Shown here piece by piece: positions 1 to 12,210 of a stretch of 64,000 bases of DNA. Every line of letters starts with the position of its first letter. Position 1 is the first letter of the stretch. Position numbers and translations under genes: made by a program. Under the pieces are notes generated by a model that saw nothing but the letters and a program-made list of their open reading frames with translations, did no database searches and was not told the origin of the DNA. The DNA is from Pseudocalidococcus azoricus BACA0444 (GTDB lineage: Bacteria; Cyanobacteriota; Cyanobacteriia; Thermosynechococcales; Thermosynechococcaceae): positions 25,071 through 89,070 of the forward strand of contig NZ_JAVMIP010000015.1 in assembly GCF_031729055.1 (NCBI RefSeq). The letters are read 5' to 3'.

Positions 1-331
1 ACAAATTTAAGGGCAGGGCTGCCAAAACAAAATCACAGGCCAAGGTGGGTAATAGAGACGTTTTCTGATTGAAGACAACATCTAGACCTAAGAAGAAAAT
101 AAAAAAAGGAATAAAGTGAACCAGTTGTAAGAGTGCCTCGCCTCGATTAACTGCGCCCAAGGAACTGATGATCAATAAAAGCGTTAATCCCAAAAACAAG
201 CGCGCCTTGAGCGTTTGCCCAATCCCAGGCCAGCCCCACTGCCAACCTTGGCCTGCACTAATCAGCAATCCTAGTAAACTCACGACAGTTAAATAGGGCA
301 ATAAGAGGCAGCTAAGGCGCAGAATTGGCAA
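1..331 (-). CDS. Partial multi-pass membrane protein (N-terminal part)
   Basis: The reverse strand is open from a TTG at 329-331 to the window edge, about 110 codons. The TTG is preceded at 7 nt by GAGGAG, a good ribosome binding site, which is why I choose it. The product is very hydrophobic and reads as three or more membrane segments joined by short loops (for example LPYLTVVSLLGLLISAG, LFLGLTLLLIISSLG and LVHFIPFFIFFLGLDVV). The pattern resembles the start of O-antigen ligase/polymerase-type proteins of cyanobacteria, but no diagnostic motif is present in the part visible. The C-terminus lies outside the window. Function unassigned. Confidence 0.5.
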   Translation of the reverse strand, partial: MPILRLSCLLLPYLTVVSLLGLLISAGQGWQWGWPGIGQTLKARLFLGLTLLLIISSLGAVNRGEALLQLVHFIPFFIFFLGLDVVFNQKTSLLPTLACDFVLAALPLNL

Positions 332-642
332 GTTTTATCTCCTCTAGGTCAAATAGTTTGGCTGATGTCGTAGTTAGAAATGGGCAACAGAGAAACCTCT
401 AACCTTTGATCATAGGGCCTGTGTTTCCCTCAAAAGGATTCAAGGTTATACATAACCCAGAGAGATCTGAAATCATTGCAATCCTTTTGCCCAGAAAATT
501 CAGGTGAAACAAGGCTCAAATCAAACAATAATCGTTGCCAGGTTTATAGGGGCCTGACGGCAACAAAGCAGACCAGTCGAGCGATGTGAATTCAATGATC
601 GCCACAGATTCAGAACAGTGAGCAGCCGATTGAACAAATATC
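332..642. other. Intergenic, no gene recognised
   Basis: This stretch separates the partial membrane gene from rpaA, both on the reverse strand. I see no tRNA, convincing hairpin terminator or small ORF with a ribosome binding site. The one ORF crossing it (516-818, reverse) overlaps the 3' end of rpaA in another frame and has no family signature. Confidence 0.5.
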
Positions 643-1395
643 TTAGACAGGGACGTTGGCTTTAATACTGATCCCAGGCATTTCATCCCCTGTGTTAGGC
701 AGTTCCAAGCAGTAACCAGCCCCATAGACGGTTTTGATGTATTTGGGATGGCGGGGATCGGGTTCCAGTTTTGTGCGGAGATGGCGAATGTGGACGCGAA
801 TCGTTTCAATGTCATCATCGGGATCGTAACCCCAAACTTCCGTCAGAATATCACTGGGGGAAACGGTTTGCCCATGTCGCTGCAATAAACAATGAAGCAG
901 TTCAAATTCTAAGCGGGTGAGTTTAATGTTTTTGGTCAGCCAAATGACTTCAAATCGTTCTGGAATTAGGGTTAAGGGCCCATAGCTGAGAATTTCTTTG
1001 TGTTTGGCCGCATGGGGAATCCGATCCGTGCGCCGCAGCAAAGCCCGCACCCGCGCTAACATTTCTTCGATTTCAAAGGGCTTGGTTAAATAGTCATCAG
1101 CCCCAGAATTAAAGCCTTCCACCTTATCTTGGGTTTGACTGAGGGCCGTTAACATCAAGACAGGAATGATGGCGGTGCGTTCATCCCGGCGCAGGCGTTG
1201 ACAGACCGTAAACCCATCCACCCGCGGTAACATCAAATCCAGCATGATTAAATCGGGGAGCAGTTGCAGGGCCAGGGCTTGACCTTGAATCCCATCGGCG
1301 GCCTGGGTGACATCATAGCCAGCAAGCTCTAGGTTGAGACAGACAAGCTCGGCAATAGCTGGATCGTCATCAATGACCAAAATCCGGGGCTTCAT
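643..1395 (-). CDS. rpaA: OmpR-family response regulator RpaA
   Basis: This is a two-domain response regulator of 250 residues. The receiver domain (about 1-120) has the acidic pocket D9-D11, the phospho-acceptor D53 in LIMLDLMLP and the conserved lysine in YLTKPF. The winged-helix DNA-binding domain covers about 135-237 (ending in [13 protein letters not shown]). The sequence closely follows cyanobacterial RpaA as I remember it, including D53 and the [25 protein letters not shown] recognition region. RpaA is known as the transcription factor that SasA phosphorylates and CikA dephosphorylates, and it drives circadian (dusk) gene expression and cell-division gating. It stands alone, divergent from the DUF4335 gene across a 279-bp gap. 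The paralogue RpaB is the main alternative, but the match to RpaA is better. Confidence 0.9.
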   Translation of the reverse strand: MKPRILVIDDDPAIAELVCLNLELAGYDVTQAADGIQGQALALQLLPDLIMLDLMLPRVDGFTVCQRLRRDERTAIIPVLMLTALSQTQDKVEGFNSGADDYLTKPFEIEEMLARVRALLRRTDRIPHAAKHKEILSYGPLTLIPERFEVIWLTKNIKLTRLEFELLHCLLQRHGQTVSPSDILTEVWGYDPDDDIETIRVHIRHLRTKLEPDPRHPKYIKTVYGAGYCLELPNTGDEMPGISIKANVPV

Positions 1396-1674
1396 AAAAT
1401 GTTACTGAACCTTAACAACTACCATATAAATCTTGATGAACTGTACGGATTATAAACATAAAAATTTATTTACATCAATGTATTTTCCAGATTGCCCTGC
1501 ACCACGAGGCCTGCTCCAAGGATTTTGGTTGTGACAATGATTAATTGACTGCCCTTCCCTATGCTCTTTGGGCAAATACCGTTTACAGTTTCGGATCTAG
1601 GACGATCGGGATAAGTTGGGTTAGCACTGGTCAGATAAGGCTAGACCGATATAGTGGGATAGTGCCTAGGTTTA

Positions 1675-3096
1675 ATGTCTATGCTCCAAGAAGCCTGTTA
1701 TCGTCAACCCACCTGTCAACTTTGGCTCACGGGTGAAAGTCATCCTCTCTTGGCCTGGGCAACTCGCCAAGCTTGGGAAAATTTACAATTTACGCTCCGC
1801 TTGTCCCCACCCGAAGATCCCCATAATCTCGCGGAAAGCCCCGTTATTGAAATCCATGGCCAGCGATCAGAGTTAGAGGCCCTTTATCTTTGTGTTGATA
1901 ATTACACCCAGGCCCTATTAGCAAAACGGCGACAGGCCTTCACGGAACAGGCCCAACCCATGCGACTCTTGGCCCCGGCCAGCCTGGATCAGGAGATCAG
2001 TACCCTGGTTTCGGACGTTTTTGCACCAGAAGGAGGCGATTTACCCGGCTCTCCAGCCATTTTCCTCACCCAGGTCTCTCCTTTGTCCCATCATCTGCAT
2101 CTAGGGTTTTTAAGATTAACTTGTTCAGAAGCCCAAGAAAATTTTGATCCCTCGATTTTACCCTTGAGCCTCTCCCAGTTATTTGATCTAGGTAATCTTT
2201 TAGGGGAATGCTGCCCGCTGTTACAGCCTCAACCTGGCCTGGGGGCGCGGGTCTATGGAGCTTGGCAAAAAACACCCGTGTGGGTACAAAGTACGGCGGT
2301 GGCGGCGGTCGTTTTAGGGGTGACAACAGCCTTGATCCCTTGGCTCCAACCGGAAAACCAGTTTCTCTCTCAGGAAATGGCTCCTACGGAAATTCCGACC
2401 CAACTGAATTTACCCTTACCCACCCTCATTCCCAAGGCCCCGGCCGATTTAGGGGAAGCTCCAACCCCTGCCAATCCACCCCAGGCCTCTGTCAACTTGC
2501 GCCCGATACCCTTACCCCCCATTCCCCCCCCAGTGCGTACAGCTAGTCCAGTTGAGGAAGCACCCAGCCAGTTCTTACCCCGCCCCGCCCCACCCCAGGC
2601 CAATGCTCCCCAGGCCCGGATCACCATTCCTGCCCCAACTACCCCGGCCAAACCAGAGGAGAATAGTAGTCTTGAAACTGGCCTGGACAGTAACGTCATT
2701 ACCTCTCCTAGTGCTGGAGCCGCTGCCCTCAGACCCTTGCCCCCCAATGCCCAAAGTCCCGTCCGCTCGCCGGCCGCCGTTGCCCGTTCCCTTAACTTAG
2801 ACGTGGCCAGTGGTCAGTCTGTTGCTGCGGTGCGGAGTTACTTTAGTCAACGCTGGCAACCTCCCGCAGAACTGAGCCAAACCTTGGAATACACCCTGAT
2901 TCTTAACCCCGATGGCAGTCTTCAGCGGGCCTTACCCCTCAACCGGGCCGCAGAAGTTTATATTGACCGCACCCCTATTCCCTTGGCCAATGAACCCTTT
3001 GTTGCGGCAACCAATGCTCCGGCCCCAGTCCAATTACGGTTGGTGTTAGAGCCAATGGCCCGCGGCGGCGGTGTGCAAGTCTTTAATGCCAACTAG
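1675..3096 (+). CDS. DUF4335 domain protein with one membrane segment
   Basis: The 473-residue product begins with a region (about 1-190) resembling the cyanobacterial DUF4335 family (RQPTCQLWLTGESHPLLAWA, then a stretch of the form LQFTLRLSPPEDP). One membrane segment lies near 206-226 (STAVAAVVLGVTTALIPWL). A long proline- and alanine-rich region (about 235-365) follows, and then a C-terminal domain near 375-473 that is predicted to be extracytoplasmic. The layout suggests a cytoplasmic N-domain tethered by one helix to a periplasmic C-domain. The two ATGs at 1675 and 1681 are both possible starts. The 3' end overlaps the convergent DUF928 gene by 4 nt. Function is unknown. Confidence 0.75.
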   Translation: MSMLQEACYRQPTCQLWLTGESHPLLAWATRQAWENLQFTLRLSPPEDPHNLAESPVIEIHGQRSELEALYLCVDNYTQALLAKRRQAFTEQAQPMRLLAPASLDQEISTLVSDVFAPEGGDLPGSPAIFLTQVSPLSHHLHLGFLRLTCSEAQENFDPSILPLSLSQLFDLGNLLGECCPLLQPQPGLGARVYGAWQKTPVWVQSTAVAAVVLGVTTALIPWLQPENQFLSQEMAPTEIPTQLNLPLPTLIPKAPADLGEAPTPANPPQASVNLRPIPLPPIPPPVRTASPVEEAPSQFLPRPAPPQANAPQARITIPAPTTPAKPEENSSLETGLDSNVITSPSAGAAALRPLPPNAQSPVRSPAAVARSLNLDVASGQSVAAVRSYFSQRWQPPAELSQTLEYTLILNPDGSLQRALPLNRAAEVYIDRTPIPLANEPFVAATNAPAPVQLRLVLEPMARGGGVQVFNAN

Positions 3097-3836
3097 GGAT
3101 TATTAGTTTTAGTTGTGGCGGTTGTCGCACTGGTCAGGAGATAGCGACCTAAAGTGGGTAACTGTACCGTCTCAGCCGTCAGGAGCTTGGCCCACTCTTG
3201 GCGCACTTGGGCACTAGTGGGTTGCTTGGCTAAAACCGTCAGGGCATCGTACCAGAGGCCAGCCTTAGCAAAGATCTGAAACCGATTCAGACCTTGGGCA
3301 TTGGCCAGTGCCGTCTGCACATTGGGAGCTAAATCCACCCGCCGCACCCAACCTTCCACATAAACAATTTGGGAGGGATCGGGATTAGCTGGATCACAAA
3401 TGAGACTTAACACCCAGCGATAGTCTTGGTTGGGAGCTAGAGTCTGATTAGCCCAGGTAAACCGATCCAAAGTAGGGCGACCTTCCAAAAGAAAGGTAGT
3501 GCGATCTACAAGGGTTTGTTCCGTTTCTGTGGCTTTGTAGAGCATCATTTCCCCAACTTGGTAGTTGTTCTTGGGTAAATACCAAAAGACAGTTGGATTA
3601 GCCGCGGTGGTCAGACCAATGTTGGCACGGGGGATGAGGGCCGTCAGACCTGGCTCTTTTTCGGCTAGATCAAATTTACATGTCCCTCGAGTCGCCGCCC
3701 CTTCCCGATTACCCGGCCGGCCGAGGTTACTGGGAGGAACAAAATCAGCCCAAGCCAGGCCAGCGTTGAGCATTAAACCCAGTCCCAAAACACCAACGAT
3801 AATCCGGGTAACGTGAGCGAGAGATTGCAGTTGCAT
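3093..3836 (-). CDS. DUF928 exported protein
   Basis: I start this gene at the ATG at 3836 (247 residues), because GGAGGA lies just upstream and the protein then opens with a clean signal peptide ending near LNAGLAWA. A longer upstream extension is open but lacks these features. The mature part matches the cyanobacterial DUF928 family: FWYLPKNNYQVGEMMLYKA, TFLLEGRPTLDRFTWA, YRWVLSLICDPANPD and a paired conserved cysteine pattern. DUF928 proteins are predicted periplasmic or outer-membrane associated and have no established role. It is convergent with the DUF4335 gene, overlapping its stop codon. Confidence 0.75.
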   Translation of the reverse strand: MQLQSLAHVTRIIVGVLGLGLMLNAGLAWADFVPPSNLGRPGNREGAATRGTCKFDLAEKEPGLTALIPRANIGLTTAANPTVFWYLPKNNYQVGEMMLYKATETEQTLVDRTTFLLEGRPTLDRFTWANQTLAPNQDYRWVLSLICDPANPDPSQIVYVEGWVRRVDLAPNVQTALANAQGLNRFQIFAKAGLWYDALTVLAKQPTSAQVRQEWAKLLTAETVQLPTLGRYLLTSATTATTKTNNP

Positions 3837-4087
3837 GGGGAGTATCCTCCAGGTGATTGAATCCCATATCTTCAGCTTAAGGAGGTCAAGCTCGGAAAAC
3901 TGTGATAGCTTCCCCCCGTCTTTGTTGATATCCATCACTGCCCTGGAGTTCCCCACCACCGGCTGCGGGATGATCATTGAAACTTGTAAGCCCCTTTCAA
4001 CGGTGGCCTGGCTGATATGCTCTATCTAAACTCATAGTTCCAAATTCGATCAGTATCATGGACATTAGCACTACTTAATATTTAGTA

Positions 4088-5488
4088 ATGATTGTTGACC
4101 CCCCTGCCGAAACCCTGGTCATTCCAGTACCGCCCACCAGAACGGGATTCAAGGGCTGGCTGACGCGTACCGTGTTTTTGGGACAAGAACCCACCCCGGA
4201 ACTCTTGGCAATCCTGCTGGTGTATTTTGTCCAGGGGATTTTAGGGCTGGCGCGCCTAGCTGTGAGCTTCTTTTTTAAGGATGAGTTGGGACTGACTCCG
4301 GCAGAGGTGGCCGCCTTGATGGGGGTTGTGGCTTTACCTTGGGTTTTGAAGCCCTTGTTTGGGTTGCTTTCCGATAGTTTGCCTCTGTTTGGGTATCGGC
4401 GGCGTTCCTACTTGATTTTGTCTGGTTTTTTGGGCTGCGGGGCCTGGGTTTATCTGGCTTTGGGAGTAACAGCCCCTTGGCAAGCCACCTTGGCCATTGC
4501 CCTTAGTTCTTTGGCCATTGCTGTGAGTGATGTGATTGTGGACTCCCTAGTGGTGGAACGGGCCAGGGGAGAGTCTGTTGGCACAGCGGGAACCTTGCAG
4601 TCTCTTTGTTGGGGCGCAACGGCCGTGGGCGGCATTATCACAGCTTATTTGAGTGGACAGCTTTTGGCCCACTTCAGTACGGATACGATTTTTTTAATCA
4701 CGGCTACCTTTCCACTGCTTGTTTCTGGGGTCGCTGGCTTCATCCATGAAACCCCTCTCACAGAGCGGCCGAAATTCTCCGCCACTTGGACGCATATTCT
4801 CAATGTTGCCCAGGCCCTGAAGCAGAAACAAATTTGGCTCCCTGTGGCCTTCTTGTTTCTCTGGCAAGCCACCCCCAGTTCCGACTCGGCGTTTTTCTTC
4901 TTCACAACCAATGAGCTAGGCTTCGATCCGGAATTTTTGGGGCGGGTTCGCTTAGTCACCAGTTTGGCTGCCCTGTTGGGGGTGTGGATTTTTCAGCGGT
5001 TTTTACGGGGATTACCCGTCCGGACAATTTTTCTCTGGAGTACAATTCTCTCGGCGGCGTTGGGGATGACAACGCTGTTGTTGGTTACCCATGTTAATCG
5101 GGGCCTGGGTATTGATGATCACTGGTTTAGTTTGGGGGATAGCTTAATCCTGACGGTGATGGGACAAATTGCCTTTATGCCGGTGTTGGTATTGGCCGCC
5201 CGCCTCTGTCCGCCGGGAATTGAAGCGACACTGTTTGCCCTTTTAATGGCCATCTCTAATTTGGCCAATTTGGTCTCCCATGAAACCGGCGCGCTCTTGA
5301 CCCATTGGCTAGGAATTTCTGACCAGGAGTTTGGGCAACTGTGGATTTTGGTGGTGGTGGCAAATCTGAGTACGCTGCTGCCGTTGCCCCTGCTAAATTG
5401 GCTCCCAGACCAGGCCCCAACTTTTCCGACCCTAGTTTCCGCTGCTGTTGCTGAAGGATCTGAATTGGAATCCATTACGAGCGGTTAA
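4088..5488 (+). CDS. Folate/biopterin-type MFS transporter (BT1 family)
   Basis: The 466-residue protein has about 12 hydrophobic segments. It carries the BT1/FBT family opening (ILLVYFVQGILGLARLA, then a stretch of the form FFFKDELGLTPAEVAALMG) and a conserved VLKPLFGLLSDSLPLFGYRRR loop, which is the family counterpart of the MFS motif between helices 2 and 3. Family members in cyanobacteria, plastids and trypanosomatids import folate, biopterin or related pteridines across the inner membrane. The substrate here is not determined by sequence. It is followed after 3 nt by the FAD oxidoreductase gene, so the two are probably co-transcribed. Confidence 0.8.
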   Translation: MIVDPPAETLVIPVPPTRTGFKGWLTRTVFLGQEPTPELLAILLVYFVQGILGLARLAVSFFFKDELGLTPAEVAALMGVVALPWVLKPLFGLLSDSLPLFGYRRRSYLILSGFLGCGAWVYLALGVTAPWQATLAIALSSLAIAVSDVIVDSLVVERARGESVGTAGTLQSLCWGATAVGGIITAYLSGQLLAHFSTDTIFLITATFPLLVSGVAGFIHETPLTERPKFSATWTHILNVAQALKQKQIWLPVAFLFLWQATPSSDSAFFFFTTNELGFDPEFLGRVRLVTSLAALLGVWIFQRFLRGLPVRTIFLWSTILSAALGMTTLLLVTHVNRGLGIDDHWFSLGDSLILTVMGQIAFMPVLVLAARLCPPGIEATLFALLMAISNLANLVSHETGALLTHWLGISDQEFGQLWILVVVANLSTLLPLPLLNWLPDQAPTFPTLVSAAVAEGSELESITSG

Positions 5489-5491
5489 ACA

Positions 5492-6598
5492 ATGACTAAC
5501 CTGACTCCAATTCCGATCCAGGGTGATCCCAGTGGTGATGTTTTTGATGTCATTATCGTTGGGGCTGGTTTGGCGGGACTCGTCTGTGGGCAAGAGTTAC
5601 AGGCATCTGGACAACGGGTTTTAATTTTAGAAAAGTCTGCTGGCCTGGGGGGGCGAATTGCAACTCGGCGGATTGGCGCAGATTGTTGGCTCGATCATGG
5701 TGTCCCGGCCTGGATGGCCCCCCAAGGCTTTGACGATTTTCCCGATTGGCCCCAGTGGCAAGCCTTAACAACTGAGCTATTAACCAAGCAAATGATCCAG
5801 GCCTGGCCCGAGTTTATCCCTACTCAACCCTTAGAACCAAGTTATTTTCAAGCCTATGCCGCGCCCCAAGGGATGACCGCCATTGCCAAACATTTAGCCC
5901 CAGGCCTGGCCATTGCACGGCAACAACGGGCAACCAATATTCATGTCAATCCAGATACTCAACTTTGGCAAGTAACTACTCTCAACTCCAAGGAACTCAC
6001 CCAGGCCTGGTGGTCTAAGACCTTAGTTCTAGCGATTCCGGCTCCCCAGGCCCACGCACTTTGCCACCCCTTGAGTGATCAGGGCCTGGCCCGAGAGTTT
6101 CTCTGCCATTTAGGTCAAGTTAGCTATGATCCCTGCCTGACGGTGATGGTTGGGTTTGATCCAGAGTTGGGATCGGCACTCCCCCCCTTACCTCGGCTGG
6201 CTCTGGAGGATCCTCTAATTCGTTGGTGGGCCTGGGATAGTCAAAAGCGACCGCAGCCGGCCCCCCCTGTGATTGTTCTCCACAGCACCCCGGAATATGC
6301 CCAGGCCAATCTTGAGACTGTTTCCCTAGATGAAGTTGGTTATACACTCTGGGAGTCAGTCCGAAAACCCTACAATTTACCTGATGCGTTGGCCATCCCC
6401 AACTGGTTGCAAGTCCACCGCTGGCGATATGCTCAAGTGACTCAAGGCTACCCCCGGCCCTATCTCGCCGCCCCGATGTCACCGACTTTGATCTGTTGTG
6501 GTGATTGGTGTGGGCAAACTAACAAAGCCTGGGGACTAGGGCGGGCCTGGCAATCTGGAATTGAAACTGCCAAGCGTCTGAAATCACCCCTGCCTTAA
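5492..6598 (+). CDS. FAD-dependent oxidoreductase, renalase/amine-oxidase-like
   Basis: The 368-residue protein has an N-terminal Rossmann FAD-binding motif (VIIVGAGLAGLVCGQEL, about 20-36), then EKSAGLGGRIATRR (the GG-R motif of flavin amine oxidases) and a C-terminal FAD-contacting block (CCGDWCGQTNKAWGLG, about 335-350). This is the architecture of the renalase-like / cyanobacterial NAD(P)-FAD oxidoreductase group. The substrate cannot be told from sequence. The ATG lies 3 nt after the transporter stop, which points to translational coupling. Confidence 0.78.
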   Translation: MTNLTPIPIQGDPSGDVFDVIIVGAGLAGLVCGQELQASGQRVLILEKSAGLGGRIATRRIGADCWLDHGVPAWMAPQGFDDFPDWPQWQALTTELLTKQMIQAWPEFIPTQPLEPSYFQAYAAPQGMTAIAKHLAPGLAIARQQRATNIHVNPDTQLWQVTTLNSKELTQAWWSKTLVLAIPAPQAHALCHPLSDQGLAREFLCHLGQVSYDPCLTVMVGFDPELGSALPPLPRLALEDPLIRWWAWDSQKRPQPAPPVIVLHSTPEYAQANLETVSLDEVGYTLWESVRKPYNLPDALAIPNWLQVHRWRYAQVTQGYPRPYLAAPMSPTLICCGDWCGQTNKAWGLGRAWQSGIETAKRLKSPLP

Positions 6599-6615
6599 CG
6601 CTGGTTCCTTGAGAA

Positions 6616-6792
6616 TTAGTCGCTGGCTCCCTCTAGGGTTTCTGGTGTGGCATTTTCAGATTCTTTGGCCTCATTACGGTTGTCGTTAAAGAAGCGGCGG
6701 CCAAAGCGACCTGGAGACCGTTTACGAAACTTACGGGCATAGGCCTGGTTACGGAGGGCTTTTTCTTTTTTAGGATTGCGGCGTTTAGCCAT
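6616..6792 (-). CDS. Small basic conserved cyanobacterial protein
   Basis: From the ATG at 6792 the product is 58 residues. It has a strongly basic N-terminal two thirds (MAKRRNPKKEKALRNQAYAR, then a stretch rich in R, K and F) and a short acidic tail. AGAGGT upstream supports this start over the longer frame that begins at 6885. The composition suggests a nucleic-acid or ribosome-associated protein. I recall similar short proteins in many cyanobacteria without a known function. It is convergent with the oxidoreductase gene, 17 nt away. Confidence 0.6.
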   Translation of the reverse strand: MAKRRNPKKEKALRNQAYARKFRKRSPGRFGRRFFNDNRNEAKESENATPETLEGASD

Positions 6793-7068
6793 GCTGACCT
6801 CTAGGTAATTGGGCAGTGAGATGGTGGAGTAAGGAAATAAAGTCAAATAACGTATGAAGCTGAATGGGGGAACCCAGGGCCTCATAATTTGCGCAAATAA
6901 CCATCATACCCGATTTAATTTGATTCTCGGATAGTTTTCTGCTAGGAAATTCAGGCCTAGGGACTCCCCCAAGCCCAAAGCAGACCATGTAACATCCCAG
7001 ATATGCCCTAGGATAACCTCTGTAAGTCTCTGATTGAACAAAATCCCAGGCCCTTTGTCCGGTGGCTA

Positions 7069-10009
<2,941 letters not shown>

Positions 10010-10204
10010 GCAAATATCCGTAAAATCACGGTACATCTCCTTCAGATTCCGCCATAGGCTGAGGGATAGGGCGATTGTTGGGGCGATGGAAACTGCTGAC
10101 TTTCATGATTGTGATTGGCCATGATTGTTAATCAGTTTTCTGTTAAGGATTAGCCTACCAATTGGCCAATAAATCATAAACACAGGGGGACGTGTTGCGG
10201 ACTT

Positions 10205-10930
10205 ATGGTTACATCTCAAAATATGGCTGCTCATCTTACTAGTCGTAGTACGCTCCAGCCTCTTGCAACCCAAACTCTTCGCTCAAGACACCCTGAACGT
10301 CGGAATCACTTTAGTTTAGACGAACATTTGCACTTCAATCGGGCACAGGGAACCATCCACGACTGGCATCAAGCTCGGAACATTCTTGTCACTGAAGATT
10401 TTATTGTGGGCATGATTACTGGCCTGGAGCAGGAAGTTGGCCCCGCCTCAACCTTGGTGATGTACAAAATTGGGGAAGAGTGGGGCTTAAAAGATGCCGA
10501 CTTTTTTCAACGAAACTTCCGACAAGAATATAACCGCGAATTGCGCCAAACCAATTTGAGCTTTTTGTTCGAGGCCTGGTGGTGGCCCTTTGTCACCCAA
10601 GGGTGGGGCAATTGGGATATTGATTTATCGGAGCAGAAAAATGGCTTCATGTTTATCAATATCTTTGATTCTGTTGTTGCTCGAACCTTAGGGGATGTGG
10701 GAAAACCGGTTTGCTATCTTTATGCCGGAATGTTTGCTGGATTTTTCACAGGCCTGATTAAAAAATCCCTCGGTTGTATCGAAATTCAATGCTATGCGAT
10801 GGGGGAAACCTACTGTAAATTTCTTGTGGGTAAGCAGGAACGGATTGATGCCGCTTCATTCTGGCAAAACGAAGGTGCCTCCGCAAGCGATATTGAAAAA
10901 CGGATGAAAAATGGGCAACTTTCCCCCTAG
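10205..10930 (+). CDS. V4R-domain protein, PAP-operon (Slr0144)-like
   Basis: The 241-residue product contains a C-terminal V4R (4-vinyl-reductase) small-molecule-binding fold (about 90-215), with GKPVCYLYAGMFAGFFTGLI and CYAMGETYCKFLVG. Two phycobilisome-type genes follow. That combination recalls the Synechocystis slr0144-slr0152 cluster, known as the photosystem II assembly proficiency operon, where V4R proteins accompany a phycobilisome-like protein. I infer a related role in photosystem or chromophore handling. V4R domains in other contexts bind hydrocarbons, tetrapyrrole precursors or metals, so the ligand is open. A 195-bp gap separates it from ligA. Confidence 0.72.
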   Translation: MVTSQNMAAHLTSRSTLQPLATQTLRSRHPERRNHFSLDEHLHFNRAQGTIHDWHQARNILVTEDFIVGMITGLEQEVGPASTLVMYKIGEEWGLKDADFFQRNFRQEYNRELRQTNLSFLFEAWWWPFVTQGWGNWDIDLSEQKNGFMFINIFDSVVARTLGDVGKPVCYLYAGMFAGFFTGLIKKSLGCIEIQCYAMGETYCKFLVGKQERIDAASFWQNEGASASDIEKRMKNGQLSP

Positions 10931-11038
10931 CCGCAAAAGTTTTTCTGGGTGATGGAGTGTATTTTTGAACATGAGATTTGAGATTGATTTTTAACTTTAT
11001 TAGCCTTAATCCTGCTGTTATTAATCTGGAGAATGACT

Positions 11039-11512
11039 ATGTTAACTCAATTAGATCGCTTGACCACAGAAGCCGATGGCCGGTTTGCAACTGCCGCAGA
11101 GTTAAAATTTCTGCGAGACTATTTAGATACTGTGAATGGGCGGGTCGAAACCTACCAGAAAATTGGCGCAGCAGCAGACAGTATAGTCTCAGAAATCCAA
11201 CAGCGGCAGTTGTCAGCTAAATCCAGTTGCTACACGTTTAGCGGCAAGGATCAAGCCAGTATTTGTCGCCGGGACTTAACCAATGCAATTCGTCTTAGTG
11301 CCACCGCGATGTTGTTTGCAGATTTGGATTTACTCCGGGACGGCTTTGTACTTTGGTATCGCACCATTGTCAAGTCCTTTAACTATAGCCACATGGCTGA
11401 AAACACCTATGGCAAACAACTGCCAGACATGATGAAGAAACTGTTATCCCCCCTGGAATACACCTATATGCAACCCATCTTGTCCTTGAATCATTCGATT
11501 TTGTCCCAGTAA
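11039..11512 (+). CDS. Phycobilisome-type globin-fold protein, copy 1
   Basis: The protein is 157 residues from ATG 11039, which lies 7 nt after GGAG; ATG 11033 is too close to that site. It has the size and helical pattern of a phycobiliprotein subunit. The bilin-site signature Cys-x-Arg-Asp is present in ASICRRDLTNAIRLSATAML, which aligns with the Cys-84 region of allophycocyanin subunits. It lacks the rest of the usual core sequence, so it is a divergent member (Slr0146-like) rather than a light-harvesting ApcA/CpcA. A tandem paralogue follows. Confidence 0.72.
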   Translation: MLTQLDRLTTEADGRFATAAELKFLRDYLDTVNGRVETYQKIGAAADSIVSEIQQRQLSAKSSCYTFSGKDQASICRRDLTNAIRLSATAMLFADLDLLRDGFVLWYRTIVKSFNYSHMAENTYGKQLPDMMKKLLSPLEYTYMQPILSLNHSILSQ

Positions 11513-11655
11513 ACTTTGGTGGGGAGAGGGTTTAATGGCGGTTAATTAACTCATGCCTGGCATTGATCTTAAACAGCGTTTTAGTTGCCGTCTCCCCAGC
11601 AGTTTCCTGAATGCGCCCTGGCCAAAACAAACCATTATTCCCTAGGAAAATATTC

Positions 11656-12126
11656 ATGTTTAAGCAGTTAACCCGTTTAGCCAATGAAGCCGATGGTCGG
11701 TTTGCTAGCCCCTCCGAATTAAAATTTCTCAAAGACTACCTAGAAACCGTAGAGACGCGCATGAGTGCCTACAGCAAAGTTCGGGATGCTGAGACGACCA
11801 TTACGGAAGAATTAGGTGCTACCCTCCAGGCCCAAAGTCCTTACATTTTCCAGAAAGGCAAGCAAGACCATAGTGCCGTCTGTCAACGAGATCGCCAGCA
11901 CGTTTTACGGATCTCGGCCACATCCATGTTGTTTGGTGACTTGGATTCTTTGCGGGAAGGTTTTCTTCTTTGGTACCGGACAATTATCAATGCCTTCCGG
12001 GATCAAAAAGCCTCCCAGGCCACCTACAAAGTCCTACCCAATATCGTTAATGCCCACCTGACTCCAGAAGAGGCCAAACTGATGCAACCAGCCTTAGAGC
12101 TAGATAAATCCATCTTGGGTGAATAA
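11656..12126 (+). CDS. Phycobilisome-type globin-fold protein, copy 2
   Basis: The 156-residue product is a tandem paralogue of the gene just upstream. The N-termini align (LTRLANEADGRFASPSELKF against LDRLTTEADGRFATAAELKF), and both keep the Cys-x-Arg-Asp pocket (SAVCQRDRQHVLRISATSML) and an LWYRTI(I/V) helix. The ATG at 11656 is chosen by this alignment and by AGGAAAA upstream; the longer frame from 11611 has no matching N-terminus. The pair probably forms a heterodimer, as phycobiliprotein subunits do. Whether a bilin is attached is unknown. Confidence 0.72.
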   Translation: MFKQLTRLANEADGRFASPSELKFLKDYLETVETRMSAYSKVRDAETTITEELGATLQAQSPYIFQKGKQDHSAVCQRDRQHVLRISATSMLFGDLDSLREGFLLWYRTIINAFRDQKASQATYKVLPNIVNAHLTPEEAKLMQPALELDKSILGE

Positions 12127-12210
12127 CATCCAGTCACAACTCCCCAAGCCCCGCGAACAATGGCAAAATCAGTAGGCTATGGAATTATGGGACTGTTTTA
12201 AGGAATTGGC

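Noticed and set aside
2066..2800. Several frames overlapping the proline-rich part of the DUF4335 gene
   Set aside because: GC-rich repetitive codons produce open antisense and shifted frames. None has a start signal or family match.
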